Shown here piece after piece: positions 1 to 9,148 of a stretch of 64,000 bases of DNA. Position 1 is the first letter of the stretch. Every line of letters begins with the position of its first letter. This stretch comes from Mogibacterium sp. (GTDB taxonomy: Bacteria; Bacillota; Clostridia; Peptostreptococcales; Anaerovoracaceae): contig DUVP01000035.1 in NCBI GenBank assembly GCA_012840975.1, positions 42,946-106,945 on the forward strand, given 5' to 3'. The translations under genes and the position numbers were made by a program. The notes under the pieces are model-generated. The model saw nothing but the letters and a program-made list of their open reading frames with translations. It was not told where the DNA came from and ran no database searches.

Positions 1-557
1 AAGAAAATATTGCTCTTATACATTTCCAGATAGTCAAGCTCTCCTTCTTTGACCTCAGGAAAACGTAAAAACTCAATCATCTTCCGGTTGATATAAGTGA
101 TCTTAGGTTGTTTTTCGCAAGTGTATTTTAAAATTCCGCAAGGAATAGTCTCGTTTAAAAGTTCTAAATCATTCTTTTCGCTTTTAAGATCGGTAATGTC
201 TGTAAGTACAGAGGTACCGATCATCGGACCGTCTTTCGTTTTTTTAGATGTCATAGTATCTCTGACATAAATTTCAACTCCGTCTGTCCTCATAAGACGA
301 TACTCTGTGACGAGCGTCTGTTCTTTTGCTGCAAGACTGCGTAAAAACTTAGAGTAGTTTTTACGGTCGGAAGGATGTACCAGTAAAGCATATCTGTCTT
401 TTTTCTCGTCCAGCAATTCATTTTTGGCCACACCAAGCATGTCGCAAAGATTATGACTGACATACGTCAAGTGTACCGGTCTGCTCAGATTATACTTATG
501 AAATCCGGTAATCTGGTAATTAAGAACTTCCTCTATATTGTATAGAACGTCACTCAT
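1..557 (-). CDS. PAS-domain sensory protein, N-terminal part (cut by window edge)
   Basis: Reading leftward from ATG at 557 the frame stays open to the window edge (about 185 codons). An AAAAGGAG ribosome binding site at 561-568 fixes the start. The first ~125 residues look like a PAS fold: a core containing LVHPSDRKNY and, near the end, an EYRLMRTDGVEIYVRD stretch followed by GTSVLTDITDLK, the usual PAS/PAC pattern. A second PAS-like unit appears to begin at about residue 140 (ETIPCGILKY). The output domain (GGDEF, kinase or other) lies outside the window, so the role is limited to probable sensing of a small ligand or redox state. Recognition is by motif pattern only. Confidence 0.75.
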   Translation of the reverse strand, partial: MSDVLYNIEEVLNYQITGFHKYNLSRPVHLTYVSHNLCDMLGVAKNELLDEKKDRYALLVHPSDRKNYSKFLRSLAAKEQTLVTEYRLMRTDGVEIYVRDTMTSKKTKDGPMIGTSVLTDITDLKSEKNDLELLNETIPCGILKYTCEKQPKITYINRKMIEFLRFPEVKEGELDYLEMYKSNIF

Positions 558-574
558 AAAAACTCCTTTTGCAA

Positions 575-602
575 AATATAGCTTTCTGCTGTCAGGGGTC
601 AA
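575..602 (-). promoter_or_regulatory. Candidate sigma-70-type promoter of the PAS gene
   Basis: On the minus strand TTGACC (597-602) is separated by 16 bases from TATATT (575-580). The start site would fall near 568, giving a very short leader that still carries the AAAAGGAG ribosome binding site. Confidence 0.5.
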
Positions 603-617
603 TAATAAACTTATCCT

Positions 618-632
618 TAAGTGTAACACTTA
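618..632. promoter_or_regulatory. Perfect 15-bp palindrome, candidate operator
   Basis: TAAGTGTAACACTTA is perfectly symmetric around one central base and lies 15 bp upstream of the -35 box of the PAS gene. The position suits an activator or repressor site. I cannot assign it to a known regulator. Confidence 0.4.
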
Positions 633-689
633 TTTGTGACGATTTCAGATTTTTCTCGATACTTTTTAATAATTAATTTTTACCATTTT

Positions 690-734
690 GAACGAACCCA
701 AAGTGCAATATGCCTTTTGGGTTCGTTCTTTTTT
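690..734 (+). terminator. Strong hairpin with T-run on the plus strand
   Basis: A 13-bp perfect stem (GAACGAACCCAAA with its complement) is followed by TTTTTT in the plus direction. No plus-strand gene ends here. On the minus strand, where the fatty-acid operon ends, the stem is followed by CAAAATGG, so it lacks a good U-tract in that direction. It may still end the operon, or mark an unannotated plus-strand RNA. Confidence 0.6.
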
Positions 735-815
735 ACGACTACTACAGATTTCGGGTGTAATATTTCCTGCTCTTTGTCGTAGCTATATTAAGTTTTAAAG
801 TATAAATCGTTTTTC

Positions 816-2450
816 TTAACTTTGCTTTCTAAGCTCTGTCTTCTGAATTTTACCGCTTATGGTCTTAGGCATCTCGGATACAAACTCGATCAGTCTTATC
901 CACTTATATTCTGCCAGCTTATGATTACAGAAGTTCTTGATTTCCAGTTCAAGTTCAGACGAAGGACTATATTCTGTACCGAGAACAATGACCGCTTTTA
1001 TCGCCTGACCTCTGAGAGGATCCGGCACTCCGATAACACTGCACTCAGCCACTGCGGGATGCTCCATCAGTACATTCTCGACTTCATAAGGTCCCACTCT
1101 AAAGCCGAAAGTCTTTATAATATCGTCAAAGCGACCGTGGAACCAGTATCGTCCGTTTTTATCCATATATGCCGCATCACCCGTATGATAAACTCCGTCC
1201 CGCCAGACATAATTGTATTGCTCTTCATTATCAAGGTAGCTTGTGAATACTCCCAGCTGTTTACCTTCTCTTTCCGGAATTACAACGACTTCCCCAATCT
1301 CACCGACAGCAACAGGTTCTCCGTATTTTCCGCGAAGTTCAATATTGTAAAGCGGAGACGGACGTCCCATAGACCCTTCAACGGGCTCACTACCCTTGAA
1401 ATTTGCCATCAGAAGGGTGGTTTCCGTCTGTCCGTATCCTTCATAAAGCGGAAGCCCCGTGCTTTTTGTAAACTTACGAAATACCTCGGGGGCCAACATC
1501 TCTCCTGCTGTTGTAGCATGTTTGAGAGTAGGCATCGCCGGGATTCCCTTGCGCACAAGATAGCGATAAATTGTAGGCGGCGCACAGAAAGAAGTCACGC
1601 CATAGCGATTAATAACAGACACTAACTGTTTAGGATCAAAGTTATCAAAGTCATATACCATGACCGCACTGCCGACTAGCCACTGTCCGTAAATCTTTCC
1701 CCATGAAGCCTTTGCCCAGCCTGTTTCCGCAACAGTAAAATGCAATCCGTCATCTTCTGCCTGTTGCCAGTATTTTGCAGTCACTATATGAGCAAAAGGA
1801 TAGGTATGTTCGTGGATTACTCCCTTTGGATAACCTGTGGTTCCCGAGGTGAAGTACAGCATCATCGGATCGGTTGCCAGGGTAGGAATACGCTCAAATT
1901 CTGCAGATGCATTTTCCATAGCGGTATTCAGATTTTCAAAGCCATCCGCTTTACCCTGAACGCTCCAAAGTTTAGGATTTACCTTTGTTTCTTCTATCGC
2001 TGCAAGAATTTTCTCGGGAACTTCACTCTGTGTGGTACATACAACAGCCTTTATTCCCGAGTCTTTGATACGATAAACGAAATCACCGACAGTCAGCATA
2101 TGAGTTGCCGGAATCATCACAGCTCCGAGCTTATGCAATGCAACTGCTGCAAACCAGTATTCATAATGACGCTTCAGGACCAACATGACCCGGTCACCGC
2201 GACCAATACCTTCACTTTTAAAAACATTAGCTATCTGATTGCTGTATTTTTTTACATCACTGAAAGTAAATATTTCTTCTTCACCTTCGACATTGCACCA
2301 TACGATTGCACGCTTATCAGGTGATTCTTCTGCTGTTTTATCGACAACATCATAACCGAAATTAAAATTGTCAGGGTATTCGAATTTTATTTTTTCCAGA
2401 ATTCCATGATTATCAAAGATTTCTTGACAATATCTTTTATATATACTCAT
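816..2450 (-). CDS. AMP-forming acyl-CoA synthetase (medium-chain acyl-CoA/acetyl-CoA ligase family)
   Basis: A 544-residue ANL-superfamily adenylating enzyme. It would activate a carboxylic acid with ATP to acyl-AMP and then transfer it to CoA in the cytoplasm. The P-loop signature YFTSGTTGYPKG is at 199-210. GYGQTETT and YHTGD motifs follow, and the C-terminal PKTISGK carries the expected catalytic lysine (K534). Length is typical of medium-chain acyl-CoA synthetases. It starts 2 bp after accA ends and is the last gene of the fatty-acid operon, so it probably serves lipid metabolism, for example salvage of exogenous or recycled fatty acids. Substrate chain length cannot be read from sequence. 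An acetyl- or propionyl-CoA synthetase is possible. Confidence 0.85.
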   Translation of the reverse strand: MSIYKRYCQEIFDNHGILEKIKFEYPDNFNFGYDVVDKTAEESPDKRAIVWCNVEGEEEIFTFSDVKKYSNQIANVFKSEGIGRGDRVMLVLKRHYEYWFAAVALHKLGAVMIPATHMLTVGDFVYRIKDSGIKAVVCTTQSEVPEKILAAIEETKVNPKLWSVQGKADGFENLNTAMENASAEFERIPTLATDPMMLYFTSGTTGYPKGVIHEHTYPFAHIVTAKYWQQAEDDGLHFTVAETGWAKASWGKIYGQWLVGSAVMVYDFDNFDPKQLVSVINRYGVTSFCAPPTIYRYLVRKGIPAMPTLKHATTAGEMLAPEVFRKFTKSTGLPLYEGYGQTETTLLMANFKGSEPVEGSMGRPSPLYNIELRGKYGEPVAVGEIGEVVVIPEREGKQLGVFTSYLDNEEQYNYVWRDGVYHTGDAAYMDKNGRYWFHGRFDDIIKTFGFRVGPYEVENVLMEHPAVAECSVIGVPDPLRGQAIKAVIVLGTEYSPSSELELEIKNFCNHKLAEYKWIRLIEFVSEMPKTISGKIQKTELRKQS

Positions 2451-2452
2451 CC

Positions 2453-3244
2453 TTACTCCTTATTGACCGCGCTGACACCAATCTTACGGAATCTTTCATA
2501 ACGGTTCTGCGTCAGATCAATATCTTTTATAAGTACTTCTAATTCTTCTTTCAAAAGATCCTGAATGCGATTATAGAATCTTTTTTTCCCGATATCTTTT
2601 TCTGAAAGAATTTTCTCAATTACGCCTAAGCTTTTTGCATCTTCTGCAGTCAGCTTTAGGCTTTCTGCAGCTGTCCTAGCCTGTCCTGCATCTTTCCATA
2701 GAATGCTTGCACACCCCTCAGGTGATATAACTGAATATACGGCATTTTGCAGCATCCAGACACGGTCCGCAACTGCCAAGGCCAAAGCTCCTCCGCTTCC
2801 GCCTTCACCTACAAGAATAGAAATTATAGGAACGCAAAGCGTTGACATTTCCATCAGATTTTCGGCAATTGCCTGACCCTGACCGCGCTCCTCAGCTCCG
2901 ACTCCGCAATAAGCTCCTGACGTATCGATAAAACATATAACAGGTCTCCCAAATTTCTCCGCCTGTTTCATCAAACGTAAAGCTTTACGATAGCCTTCCG
3001 GCTGCGGTGCTCCGAAATTTCGAAATGCTCGTTCTCTTGCAGTATGTCCTTTTTCAATTGCTATAACTGTAACGGGCATCTCACCTAGTCTGGCAATGCC
3101 TCCGACAATCGCCGGATCATCTGCATATCGACGATCTCCGTGAAATTCGTAGAATCCGGTAAAAATATTTTTTATATAATCAAGCCCTGATGGTCTTTTA
3201 TTGTTACGGGCAAGTTTTACACGTTCGTATGCTGTATCTTTCAT
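2453..3244 (-). CDS. accA: Acetyl-CoA carboxylase carboxyltransferase subunit alpha
   Basis: 263 residues, the alpha half of the carboxyltransferase that moves CO2 from biotin on AccB to acetyl-CoA, giving malonyl-CoA, the first committed step of fatty-acid synthesis. The crotonase-type core is visible: FIDTSGAYCGVGAEERGQG, then GEGGSGGALALA and a YSVISPEGCASILWKD stretch typical of AccA. The length is a little short of the usual ~315 because the N-terminal extension is small. The start overlaps accD by 4 bp, so the two subunits are translationally coupled, as expected for an alpha2beta2 complex. Confidence 0.96.
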   Translation of the reverse strand: MKDTAYERVKLARNNKRPSGLDYIKNIFTGFYEFHGDRRYADDPAIVGGIARLGEMPVTVIAIEKGHTARERAFRNFGAPQPEGYRKALRLMKQAEKFGRPVICFIDTSGAYCGVGAEERGQGQAIAENLMEMSTLCVPIISILVGEGGSGGALALAVADRVWMLQNAVYSVISPEGCASILWKDAGQARTAAESLKLTAEDAKSLGVIEKILSEKDIGKKRFYNRIQDLLKEELEVLIKDIDLTQNRYERFRKIGVSAVNKE

Positions 3245-4101
3245 AAATCCGCCCTCCAGTCGTGCATTTTCAGAATCTCTGTCAGATATGTCTTTTGCTT
3301 ATCCCGCTGTACAATACTGTCGATAAATCCATGCTCTAAGACAAACTCCGACCGTTGGAATCCTTTTGGAAGAGATTTTTTCGTAGTTTGTTCAATTACT
3401 CTTCTGCCGGCAAAGCCTACCATCGCTCCCGGTTCAGCCAAAGTAATATCGGCTTCCATCGCAAAGCTGGCGGTTACTCCTCCTGTTGTCGGATCCGTCA
3501 ACACAGCGATATATAAAAGTCCGGCATCGCTATGGCGTTTGACTGCCGCACTTGTTTTTGCCATCTGCATCAAAGACAGGAGTCCTTCCTGCATACGGGC
3601 TCCGCCCGATACGGTAAATCCGACCATAGGCAGACGATGCTGAACTGCATATTCGAAAAGCAAAGTTATCTTCTCTCCCACAGCAGTTCCCATACTTCCC
3701 ATCATAAAATACGGTTCCATAACGAAAAGACAACACTTCTGACCACCTATCGTCGCTGTTCCGCAAACAACTGCTTCCACTTCACCGCTTGCAGTTCGGA
3801 CAGTTTCTATCTTCTCCTTATATCCCGGAAAATTCAGCGGATTGTCCGATTTCATATTTGAATACATTTCGCGAAAACTGCCTTCGTCCGCAATCATCCT
3901 GATCCTCTGACGTGCCTTCATTCGGAAATGATATCCGCAATTACACACAAGGTCGTTTGACCATAGGCGACTCAAAGGAATATCCTTGCGACAGTTAGGG
4001 CAGGTTTTTTCCGGTTCGCCGGCATCGCGCTGTACAGGGGCCGCAGTACGTCCGCCTTCTTCCAGTTTGTTTTTCGGTTTTAAAAACTTTATCAGTGCCA
4101 T
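3241..4101 (-). CDS. accD: Acetyl-CoA carboxylase carboxyltransferase subunit beta
   Basis: 286 residues from the ATG at 4101. An alternative GTG three codons upstream overlaps the accC stop, but the AGGTGA ribosome binding site favours the ATG. The N-terminal zinc ribbon has CPNC (C34, C37) and then CNC (C53, C55). The second pair is C-x-C where the family normally has C-x2-C. The carboxyltransferase core follows (FTVSGGARMQEG, LTDPTTGGVTASFAM, GFAGRRVIEQT). It forms the malonyl-CoA-producing complex with AccA. The gene lies 5 bp after accC and overlaps accA. Confidence 0.96.
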   Translation of the reverse strand: MALIKFLKPKNKLEEGGRTAAPVQRDAGEPEKTCPNCRKDIPLSRLWSNDLVCNCGYHFRMKARQRIRMIADEGSFREMYSNMKSDNPLNFPGYKEKIETVRTASGEVEAVVCGTATIGGQKCCLFVMEPYFMMGSMGTAVGEKITLLFEYAVQHRLPMVGFTVSGGARMQEGLLSLMQMAKTSAAVKRHSDAGLLYIAVLTDPTTGGVTASFAMEADITLAEPGAMVGFAGRRVIEQTTKKSLPKGFQRSEFVLEHGFIDSIVQRDKQKTYLTEILKMHDWRADL

Positions 4102-4106
4102 ACTAA

Positions 4107-5414
4107 TCACCTATTTCCCATAAAAGTTAAATCATAATCTCCGGATGTAAAACGTTCATCTTCAACTATGCGAAGCTGTTCCTCGATATTTGTAGATACC
4201 CCGTCTATAACCAGCTCACATAGAGCCGCACGCATTTTCCTTAAAGTTTCTTCTCTGGATTTGGCGTGCACAATCAGTTTGCCAAGCAAAGAATCGTAAT
4301 ATGGCGAAACAACCGTACCTTTTATCAGGCAAGTATCGAAACGGACGGACGGTCCTCCCGGGACATGGATCATATTCAAAGTTCCGCAGTTTCCGGCATT
4401 GATACGACACTCAATTGCCGATCCCTCCATCCTGATATCTCCCTGCGTAAAGTTAAGAGGAACTCCTGCAGCAATACGAATCTGCCACTTCACTAAATCA
4501 ATACCTGTAAGCATTTCCGTAACGCAATGTTCAACCTGTAAACGGATATTCATTTCCATAAACCAGAAGTTTCCTTCAGGGTCGACCAAAAACTCAAGAG
4601 TGCCTGCTCCTATATATCCGATTTTCTTCACGGCTTCTACCGCAAGTTCCATAATCTTTTTTCTCTGCTCATCATTCACAGCAGGAGAAGGAGTCTCTTC
4701 TATAAGCTTCTGATTTCTCCTTTGCAAAGAGCAGTCACGATCTCCGAGGCAGACTGCATTTCCATACTCATCCGCAAGGATCTGCAATTCCACGTGCCTG
4801 GCCGGGAAGATATATTTTTCAAGATATACGCTTCCGTCACCAAAAGCACTGAGCGCTTCGGTCGTCGCCTGATGGTAGGCATCGTCCAGTTCATCTATCG
4901 AGTGGATCAGCCTTATACCTCTTCCGCCGCCGCCTGCACATGCTTTAAGCATGACCGGATATCCGATTTCTTCGGCTGCCTTTCTGGCCTCATCCAGAGA
5001 AGGCAATGCTTTTGTACCCGGAATCACTGTCAATCCCGCCTCGCTCATAAGCTCCTTCAAGACTGCCTTATCGCTTAACTGCTCCATGCTCTCCGGCTCG
5101 GCTCCTATAAACACCAATCCGTTTTTTCTACACAACCTTGCAAAATGTGCGTTTTCGGAAAGGAATCCGTAACCCGGATGAATAGCCTGAGCTCCCGCCA
5201 GAATTGCAGTGTTTATTATTTGATTTTCATTCAGATAGCTTTCCGAAGCTTCAGGGCCGCCAATACAATAGCTCTGGTCTGCCAATGCCACATGCAGAGC
5301 ATTCCTGTCCACCTCAGAGTAGACAGCCACTGTAGCAACGCCCATCTCCTTGCAAGCTCTTATAATTCGAACCGCAATTTCGCCACGGTTAGCAATCAGT
5401 ATTTTTGAAAACAT
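4107..5414 (-). CDS. accC: Biotin carboxylase subunit of acetyl-CoA carboxylase
   Basis: 435 residues, an ATP-grasp enzyme that carboxylates the biotin on AccB using bicarbonate and ATP. It begins MFSKILIANRGEIAVRII, the family signature. A glycine-rich ATP-binding loop (KACAGGGGRGIR) is near residue 160, and the active-site segment FMEMNIRLQVEH keeps the glutamate, asparagine and arginine that bind metal and bicarbonate, with IRL replacing the common TRI. Length fits stand-alone biotin carboxylase (~450). It is 3 bp after fabZ in the same operon. Confidence 0.96.
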   Translation of the reverse strand: MFSKILIANRGEIAVRIIRACKEMGVATVAVYSEVDRNALHVALADQSYCIGGPEASESYLNENQIINTAILAGAQAIHPGYGFLSENAHFARLCRKNGLVFIGAEPESMEQLSDKAVLKELMSEAGLTVIPGTKALPSLDEARKAAEEIGYPVMLKACAGGGGRGIRLIHSIDELDDAYHQATTEALSAFGDGSVYLEKYIFPARHVELQILADEYGNAVCLGDRDCSLQRRNQKLIEETPSPAVNDEQRKKIMELAVEAVKKIGYIGAGTLEFLVDPEGNFWFMEMNIRLQVEHCVTEMLTGIDLVKWQIRIAAGVPLNFTQGDIRMEGSAIECRINAGNCGTLNMIHVPGGPSVRFDTCLIKGTVVSPYYDSLLGKLIVHAKSREETLRKMRAALCELVIDGVSTNIEEQLRIVEDERFTSGDYDLTFMGNR

Positions 5415-5417
5415 ATT

Positions 5418-5834
5418 CTAATCTCCTGTAATAGCAAAGGAAAATTCAGCACTTACGCAAAGTCTTCCGTCAACTGTTACTTTACCCTCTGCAAAATAGA
5501 AAGGATGCTTTGCACGCTTGATATAACACTGAGTTTCCACTGTGTCCCCCGGCTTTACCGGAGAGCGGAATTTCACGTTATTCAGACCGGTATAAACTGC
5601 CAGTTTTCCTTCAGTCATTTCATCCTTCATCAGTACAGCTGCGGACTGAGCAAGAATCTCGCACAGAATCACGCCCGGCACGATCGGTTTTCCCGGAAAA
5701 TGACCTCTCAGGAAAAACTCATCGCCACGAACATGATATCTCCCTACAGCTATACCATCTTTACTCTCCAGCTCGTCAAGCAGGAGCATATCGTCTCTGT
5801 GAGGCAGCACTTTCTTTATTTCTTCTCTATTCAT
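5418..5834 (-). CDS. fabZ: 3-hydroxyacyl-ACP dehydratase
   Basis: 138 residues with the hot-dog-fold dehydratase signature: LPHRDDMLLLD near the N-terminus, the catalytic histidine in GHFPGKPIVPGV (H45) and the catalytic glutamate in LCEILAQ (E59). It removes water from 3-hydroxyacyl-ACP in each elongation cycle. No FabA-type isomerase or second FabZ/FabN is present here, so unsaturated-chain formation, if any, is encoded elsewhere. Gaps to accB and accC are 3-4 bp. Confidence 0.96.
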   Translation of the reverse strand: MNREEIKKVLPHRDDMLLLDELESKDGIAVGRYHVRGDEFFLRGHFPGKPIVPGVILCEILAQSAAVLMKDEMTEGKLAVYTGLNNVKFRSPVKPGDTVETQCYIKRAKHPFYFAEGKVTVDGRLCVSAEFSFAITGD

Positions 5835-5838
5835 GATC

Positions 5839-6261
5839 CTACCTCTTGATTCTGAACAGCTCCGTACCGTACTCCACTATCTGACCGTTTGTAACGCAGA
5901 CTTCAGAGATAACACCGTCTTCTTCAGCTGTAATTTCGTTCATGAGCTTCATTGCCTCTATTATGCAGAGAACCTGACCCTTCTTCACGCTGTCGCCGAC
6001 AGATACATAAGGATCTGCGTTTTCGGCAGGAGATGCATAAAACACACCGACAATCGGAGAATTTACGCTTATATAATCTTTTTCTTCCTGTACAGCCGGC
6101 GTATCTACCGCTGTATCAGGAACAGAGTAGACCACTTCCGGACCTGCCACCGAAACAGAGCGTTCAAGTCTGACTTTCGTCTTATCATCTGTAATCTCAA
6201 GTCCGGTAAGGCCAAGTTCATTCATCAGTTCAGCATATTTGCGAATATCTGTCTCTTTCAT
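5839..6261 (-). CDS. accB: Biotin carboxyl carrier protein of acetyl-CoA carboxylase
   Basis: 140 residues from ATG at 6261, preceded by AAAGGTG; the longer reading frame upstream overlaps fabF and lacks a site. The C-terminal biotinyl domain has the EAMKLMNE motif with biotinylated K105 and the NSPIVGVFYASP thumb-type segment. A charged linker separates it from an N-terminal helix. It carries carboxybiotin between AccC and AccAD. Confidence 0.95.
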   Translation of the reverse strand: MKETDIRKYAELMNELGLTGLEITDDKTKVRLERSVSVAGPEVVYSVPDTAVDTPAVQEEKDYISVNSPIVGVFYASPAENADPYVSVGDSVKKGQVLCIIEAMKLMNEITAEEDGVISEVCVTNGQIVEYGTELFRIKR

Positions 6262-6265
6262 TTGA

Positions 6266-7504
6266 TTACACCTTTCTAAAAGCAATGCAGGCGTTGTGGC
6301 CGCCGAATCCCAGCGAATTCGAGAGTGCTAATGTTATGTCTGCCTCAACTGCAGTATTAGGCACACAATTCAAATCGCATTCCTCGTCCTGCTCATTCAA
6401 ATTGATTGTTGGCGGGATTACGCCCTCGTTCAGAGCAAAAATGCAAGCCAAAGCCTCTATCGCTCCCGCACCACCAAGCATATGCCCGGTCATGGATTTT
6501 GTAGAACTTACATAGGATTCTTTAGCTTTTTCTACTCCCAGTGCTTTTTTAATAGCTTCCGTCTCTATAACATCGTTCATAGGAGTACCGGTTCCGTGAG
6601 CATTGACATATACAACATCGCTCTCTGTATATCCGGCTTCACGCATAGCCTCAAGCATCGCCTGTGCCGCACCGCGAGCCTCAGGATGAGGAGCCGTAAC
6701 ATGATAAGCGTCACATGTAGAACCGTAGCCGCATACTTCTCCGTAGATTTTTGCTCCGCGGGCTTTTGCATGCTCATATTCCTCAAGAATAAAAGCAACA
6801 GCACCTTCTCCTATGACAAAGCCCCCTCTTCTCTTATCGAAAGGCAAAGATGCTTCATCAGGATTTTCCGAAACGGACAGAGCCTGCATGTTTACAAAGC
6901 CGGCAATTGCAGACGGCACGATAGCAGCCTCAGAACCGCCGGTTATTACTGCATCAGCATATCCGTGACGAACAAGGCGCAGAGCTTCTCCTATAGCATT
7001 TGAGCCTGAAGCACATGCTGTTACGGCCGGTATGGCGGAATTGCGACAATCGTGTTTAATAGCAATCATGCCTGCTGCCATATTTCCGATCATCATCGGT
7101 ACAAACAGAGGAGAAACTCGACGAGGTCCTCTTTCCATAAGTTTTGTATGTTCCACTTCAAACGTACTTATACCGCCTATTCCCGTACCGAATATTACTC
7201 CGAAACGTTCAGGTTCTACACTGCCTTGTACTCCGCTTTCCTCTACCGCCTGCTGTGCGGCAGCAACGGCAAACTGCGCGTAACGGTCGGTTCTGAGCAC
7301 TTCATTAATTTCCAGGTATTCCTGCGGATCAAAACCTTTAACTTCCGCTCCTAACTTTGCCTTGAATTTCTCAGTATCAAAAAGTGTAATAGGTCCAATG
7401 CCGTTTTTGCCGTTTTTCATGCCTTCCCAGGTTTCGGCCACATTGTTCCCCAGCGGGGTGATTGCGCCGATACCTGTAACAACAACTCTTCTATTTTCAC
7501 TCAT
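6266..7504 (-). CDS. fabF: Beta-ketoacyl-ACP synthase II
   Basis: 412 residues starting at ATG 7504 behind AAGGAG; the upstream in-frame extension overlaps fabG and is unlikely to be coding. The condensing-enzyme triad is present: C164 in TACASGSNAIG, H303 in NAHGTGTPMND and H341 in TGHMLGGAGAIEA, with K336. It elongates acyl-ACP with malonyl-ACP. It is the only ketosynthase in this operon: the initiating KAS III (FabH) is not encoded in the window. Confidence 0.96.
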   Translation of the reverse strand: MSENRRVVVTGIGAITPLGNNVAETWEGMKNGKNGIGPITLFDTEKFKAKLGAEVKGFDPQEYLEINEVLRTDRYAQFAVAAAQQAVEESGVQGSVEPERFGVIFGTGIGGISTFEVEHTKLMERGPRRVSPLFVPMMIGNMAAGMIAIKHDCRNSAIPAVTACASGSNAIGEALRLVRHGYADAVITGGSEAAIVPSAIAGFVNMQALSVSENPDEASLPFDKRRGGFVIGEGAVAFILEEYEHAKARGAKIYGEVCGYGSTCDAYHVTAPHPEARGAAQAMLEAMREAGYTESDVVYVNAHGTGTPMNDVIETEAIKKALGVEKAKESYVSSTKSMTGHMLGGAGAIEALACIFALNEGVIPPTINLNEQDEECDLNCVPNTAVEADITLALSNSLGFGGHNACIAFRKV

Positions 7505-7526
7505 AATTTTCTCCTTATATAGCTGA

Positions 7527-8255
7527 TTACATAGCGAGGCCGCCGTCAACGCGGAGAACCTCACCGGTTATATACTTTGCATTAACCAGATACACCACTG
7601 CTTCTGCTACATCGTCAGTTTCTCCCATTGTCCCGAGCGGAATCATTTTGAGAAGATCATTATTCGCCTGACTTTCAGTCATATCGGTTTTGATAAAGCC
7701 CGGAGCAATTGCGTTGCAGCGAACACCTCTCGGTGCAAGTTCTTTGGCAACAGCTTTAGTCAGACCTATAAGGCCTGCCTTAGATGCTGAGTAGTTGCTC
7801 TGTCCTGCGTTGCCCATCATGCCTGAAATAGAACTCATATTGATAATGCAGCCTTCACGATTGCGGATAAACAAACCTGTGCACTGACGAATCATATTGA
7901 ATGCTCCCTTGAGGTTTGTGTCCATTACCGCGTCATAATCCTCTTCTTTCATCATAGCCAGCAAGCCATCCCGGGTTATACCGGCATTGTTTATAAGAAT
8001 GTGTACTGTTCCGAAATCATCTTTTATTTTTGAAACTGTTTCCTTTGCAGCGGAAAAATCCGCAACATTGCACTGATACGCTTTAGCTTCAACTTTGTAT
8101 TCCTCTTTACACTTAATACAAACCTTTTCGGCGGCTTCAGCATTGCCTGCATAGATCACAGCTACATTTACACCCTCAGACGCGAGTTTATATACAATGG
8201 CTTCTCCGATTCCTCGAGAGCCTCCTGTAATAATTGCATTTTTCCCTTTTAACAT
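7527..8255 (-). CDS. fabG: 3-oxoacyl-ACP reductase
   Basis: 242 residues, a short-chain dehydrogenase that reduces 3-ketoacyl-ACP with NADPH. It has the Rossmann motif TGGSRGIGEA (10-19), NNAG (89-92), and catalytic S142, Y155 and K159 (SNYSASKAG). It ends in the usual GEVLRVDGGLAM. The start overlaps the fabD stop (ATGTTAA) with GGAGG just upstream, indicating coupled translation. Confidence 0.96.
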   Translation of the reverse strand: MLKGKNAIITGGSRGIGEAIVYKLASEGVNVAVIYAGNAEAAEKVCIKCKEEYKVEAKAYQCNVADFSAAKETVSKIKDDFGTVHILINNAGITRDGLLAMMKEEDYDAVMDTNLKGAFNMIRQCTGLFIRNREGCIINMSSISGMMGNAGQSNYSASKAGLIGLTKAVAKELAPRGVRCNAIAPGFIKTDMTESQANNDLLKMIPLGTMGETDDVAEAVVYLVNAKYITGEVLRVDGGLAM

Positions 8256-9148
8256 TCCTCAACCTCCGCTAAATATTCATCGAATGTCACAGCCTTAACA
8301 TCTGTGCTGATCTTCTTAATCATATTTGTCAGAGTCCTGCCGGGGCCAATCTCTATAAAAGTATCCACACCGCCTGCAATCATATTGCGGATGATTTTTT
8401 CCCACTGTACAGGACTGCAGATTTGTCCGGAAAGCAGCTCAGTAACATTTTCTCCGTACGGTTCAGCCGTCATATTGGAAAAGAGTGTGATTGCTCTTTC
8501 CTTTACTTCCGCTTTCTTCAGCTCTTCTTCAAAAGCCTCTGATGCTTCTTTCATAAACGGTGAGTGAAAAGCTCCCTTTACCTTCAAAGGAATAGCTCTG
8601 CCGCCCGCTTCTTTTACATCTTTCAGGAAAGCCGACATCTGTGATGACAGACCGGAAACCGTAATCTGTCCCGGGCAGTTGAAATTTACAGCATACACAT
8701 CAGTATATTTGCTGCATACTTCCTCTACCTGAGCCGGAGTAAGTCTGAGAACTGCAGCCATAGAAGTGTCGAATTTCTCCGCCTCGCGCTGCATCAGCTC
8801 TCCGCGCCTGCAAACCAGGCTGAAACCGGTTTCCTTATCAAATGTACCGCTGACTGTTGCAGCAACAACTTCACCAAGGGAAAATCCGGCAACCATATCA
8901 GGAACAACACCTTTTTCCTGCAAGACATCGGTCGCAGCCAGTTCCATTGCAAAAAGACACGGTTGTGTATTCTTCGTTTCCTTCAGCTCATCTTCCGTGC
9001 CTTCAAAGCACTGGACAGAAGTCCCCGGCCGAATTCCATCACATAATTCAAAAACTTTTCTTGCGACCTCATATTTCTCGTACAGGTCTTTCCCCATCCC
9101 AGGATACTGGTCGCCCTGACCTGAAAAAACAAAAGCTATTTTACCCAC
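8249..9148 (-). CDS. fabD: Malonyl-CoA:ACP transacylase
   Basis: 299 residues, loads malonate from CoA onto ACP. Family marks are FVFSGQGDQYPGMG at the start, the nucleophile S90 in VAGFSLGE, and GAFHSPFM carrying the catalytic histidine. It ends with a FIEIGPGRTLTNMIKK segment, the GPG motif of the fold. The start lies inside the end of fabK (13 bp overlap). Confidence 0.96.
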   Translation of the reverse strand: MGKIAFVFSGQGDQYPGMGKDLYEKYEVARKVFELCDGIRPGTSVQCFEGTEDELKETKNTQPCLFAMELAATDVLQEKGVVPDMVAGFSLGEVVAATVSGTFDKETGFSLVCRRGELMQREAEKFDTSMAAVLRLTPAQVEEVCSKYTDVYAVNFNCPGQITVSGLSSQMSAFLKDVKEAGGRAIPLKVKGAFHSPFMKEASEAFEEELKKAEVKERAITLFSNMTAEPYGENVTELLSGQICSPVQWEKIIRNMIAGGVDTFIEIGPGRTLTNMIKKISTDVKAVTFDEYLAEVEEC

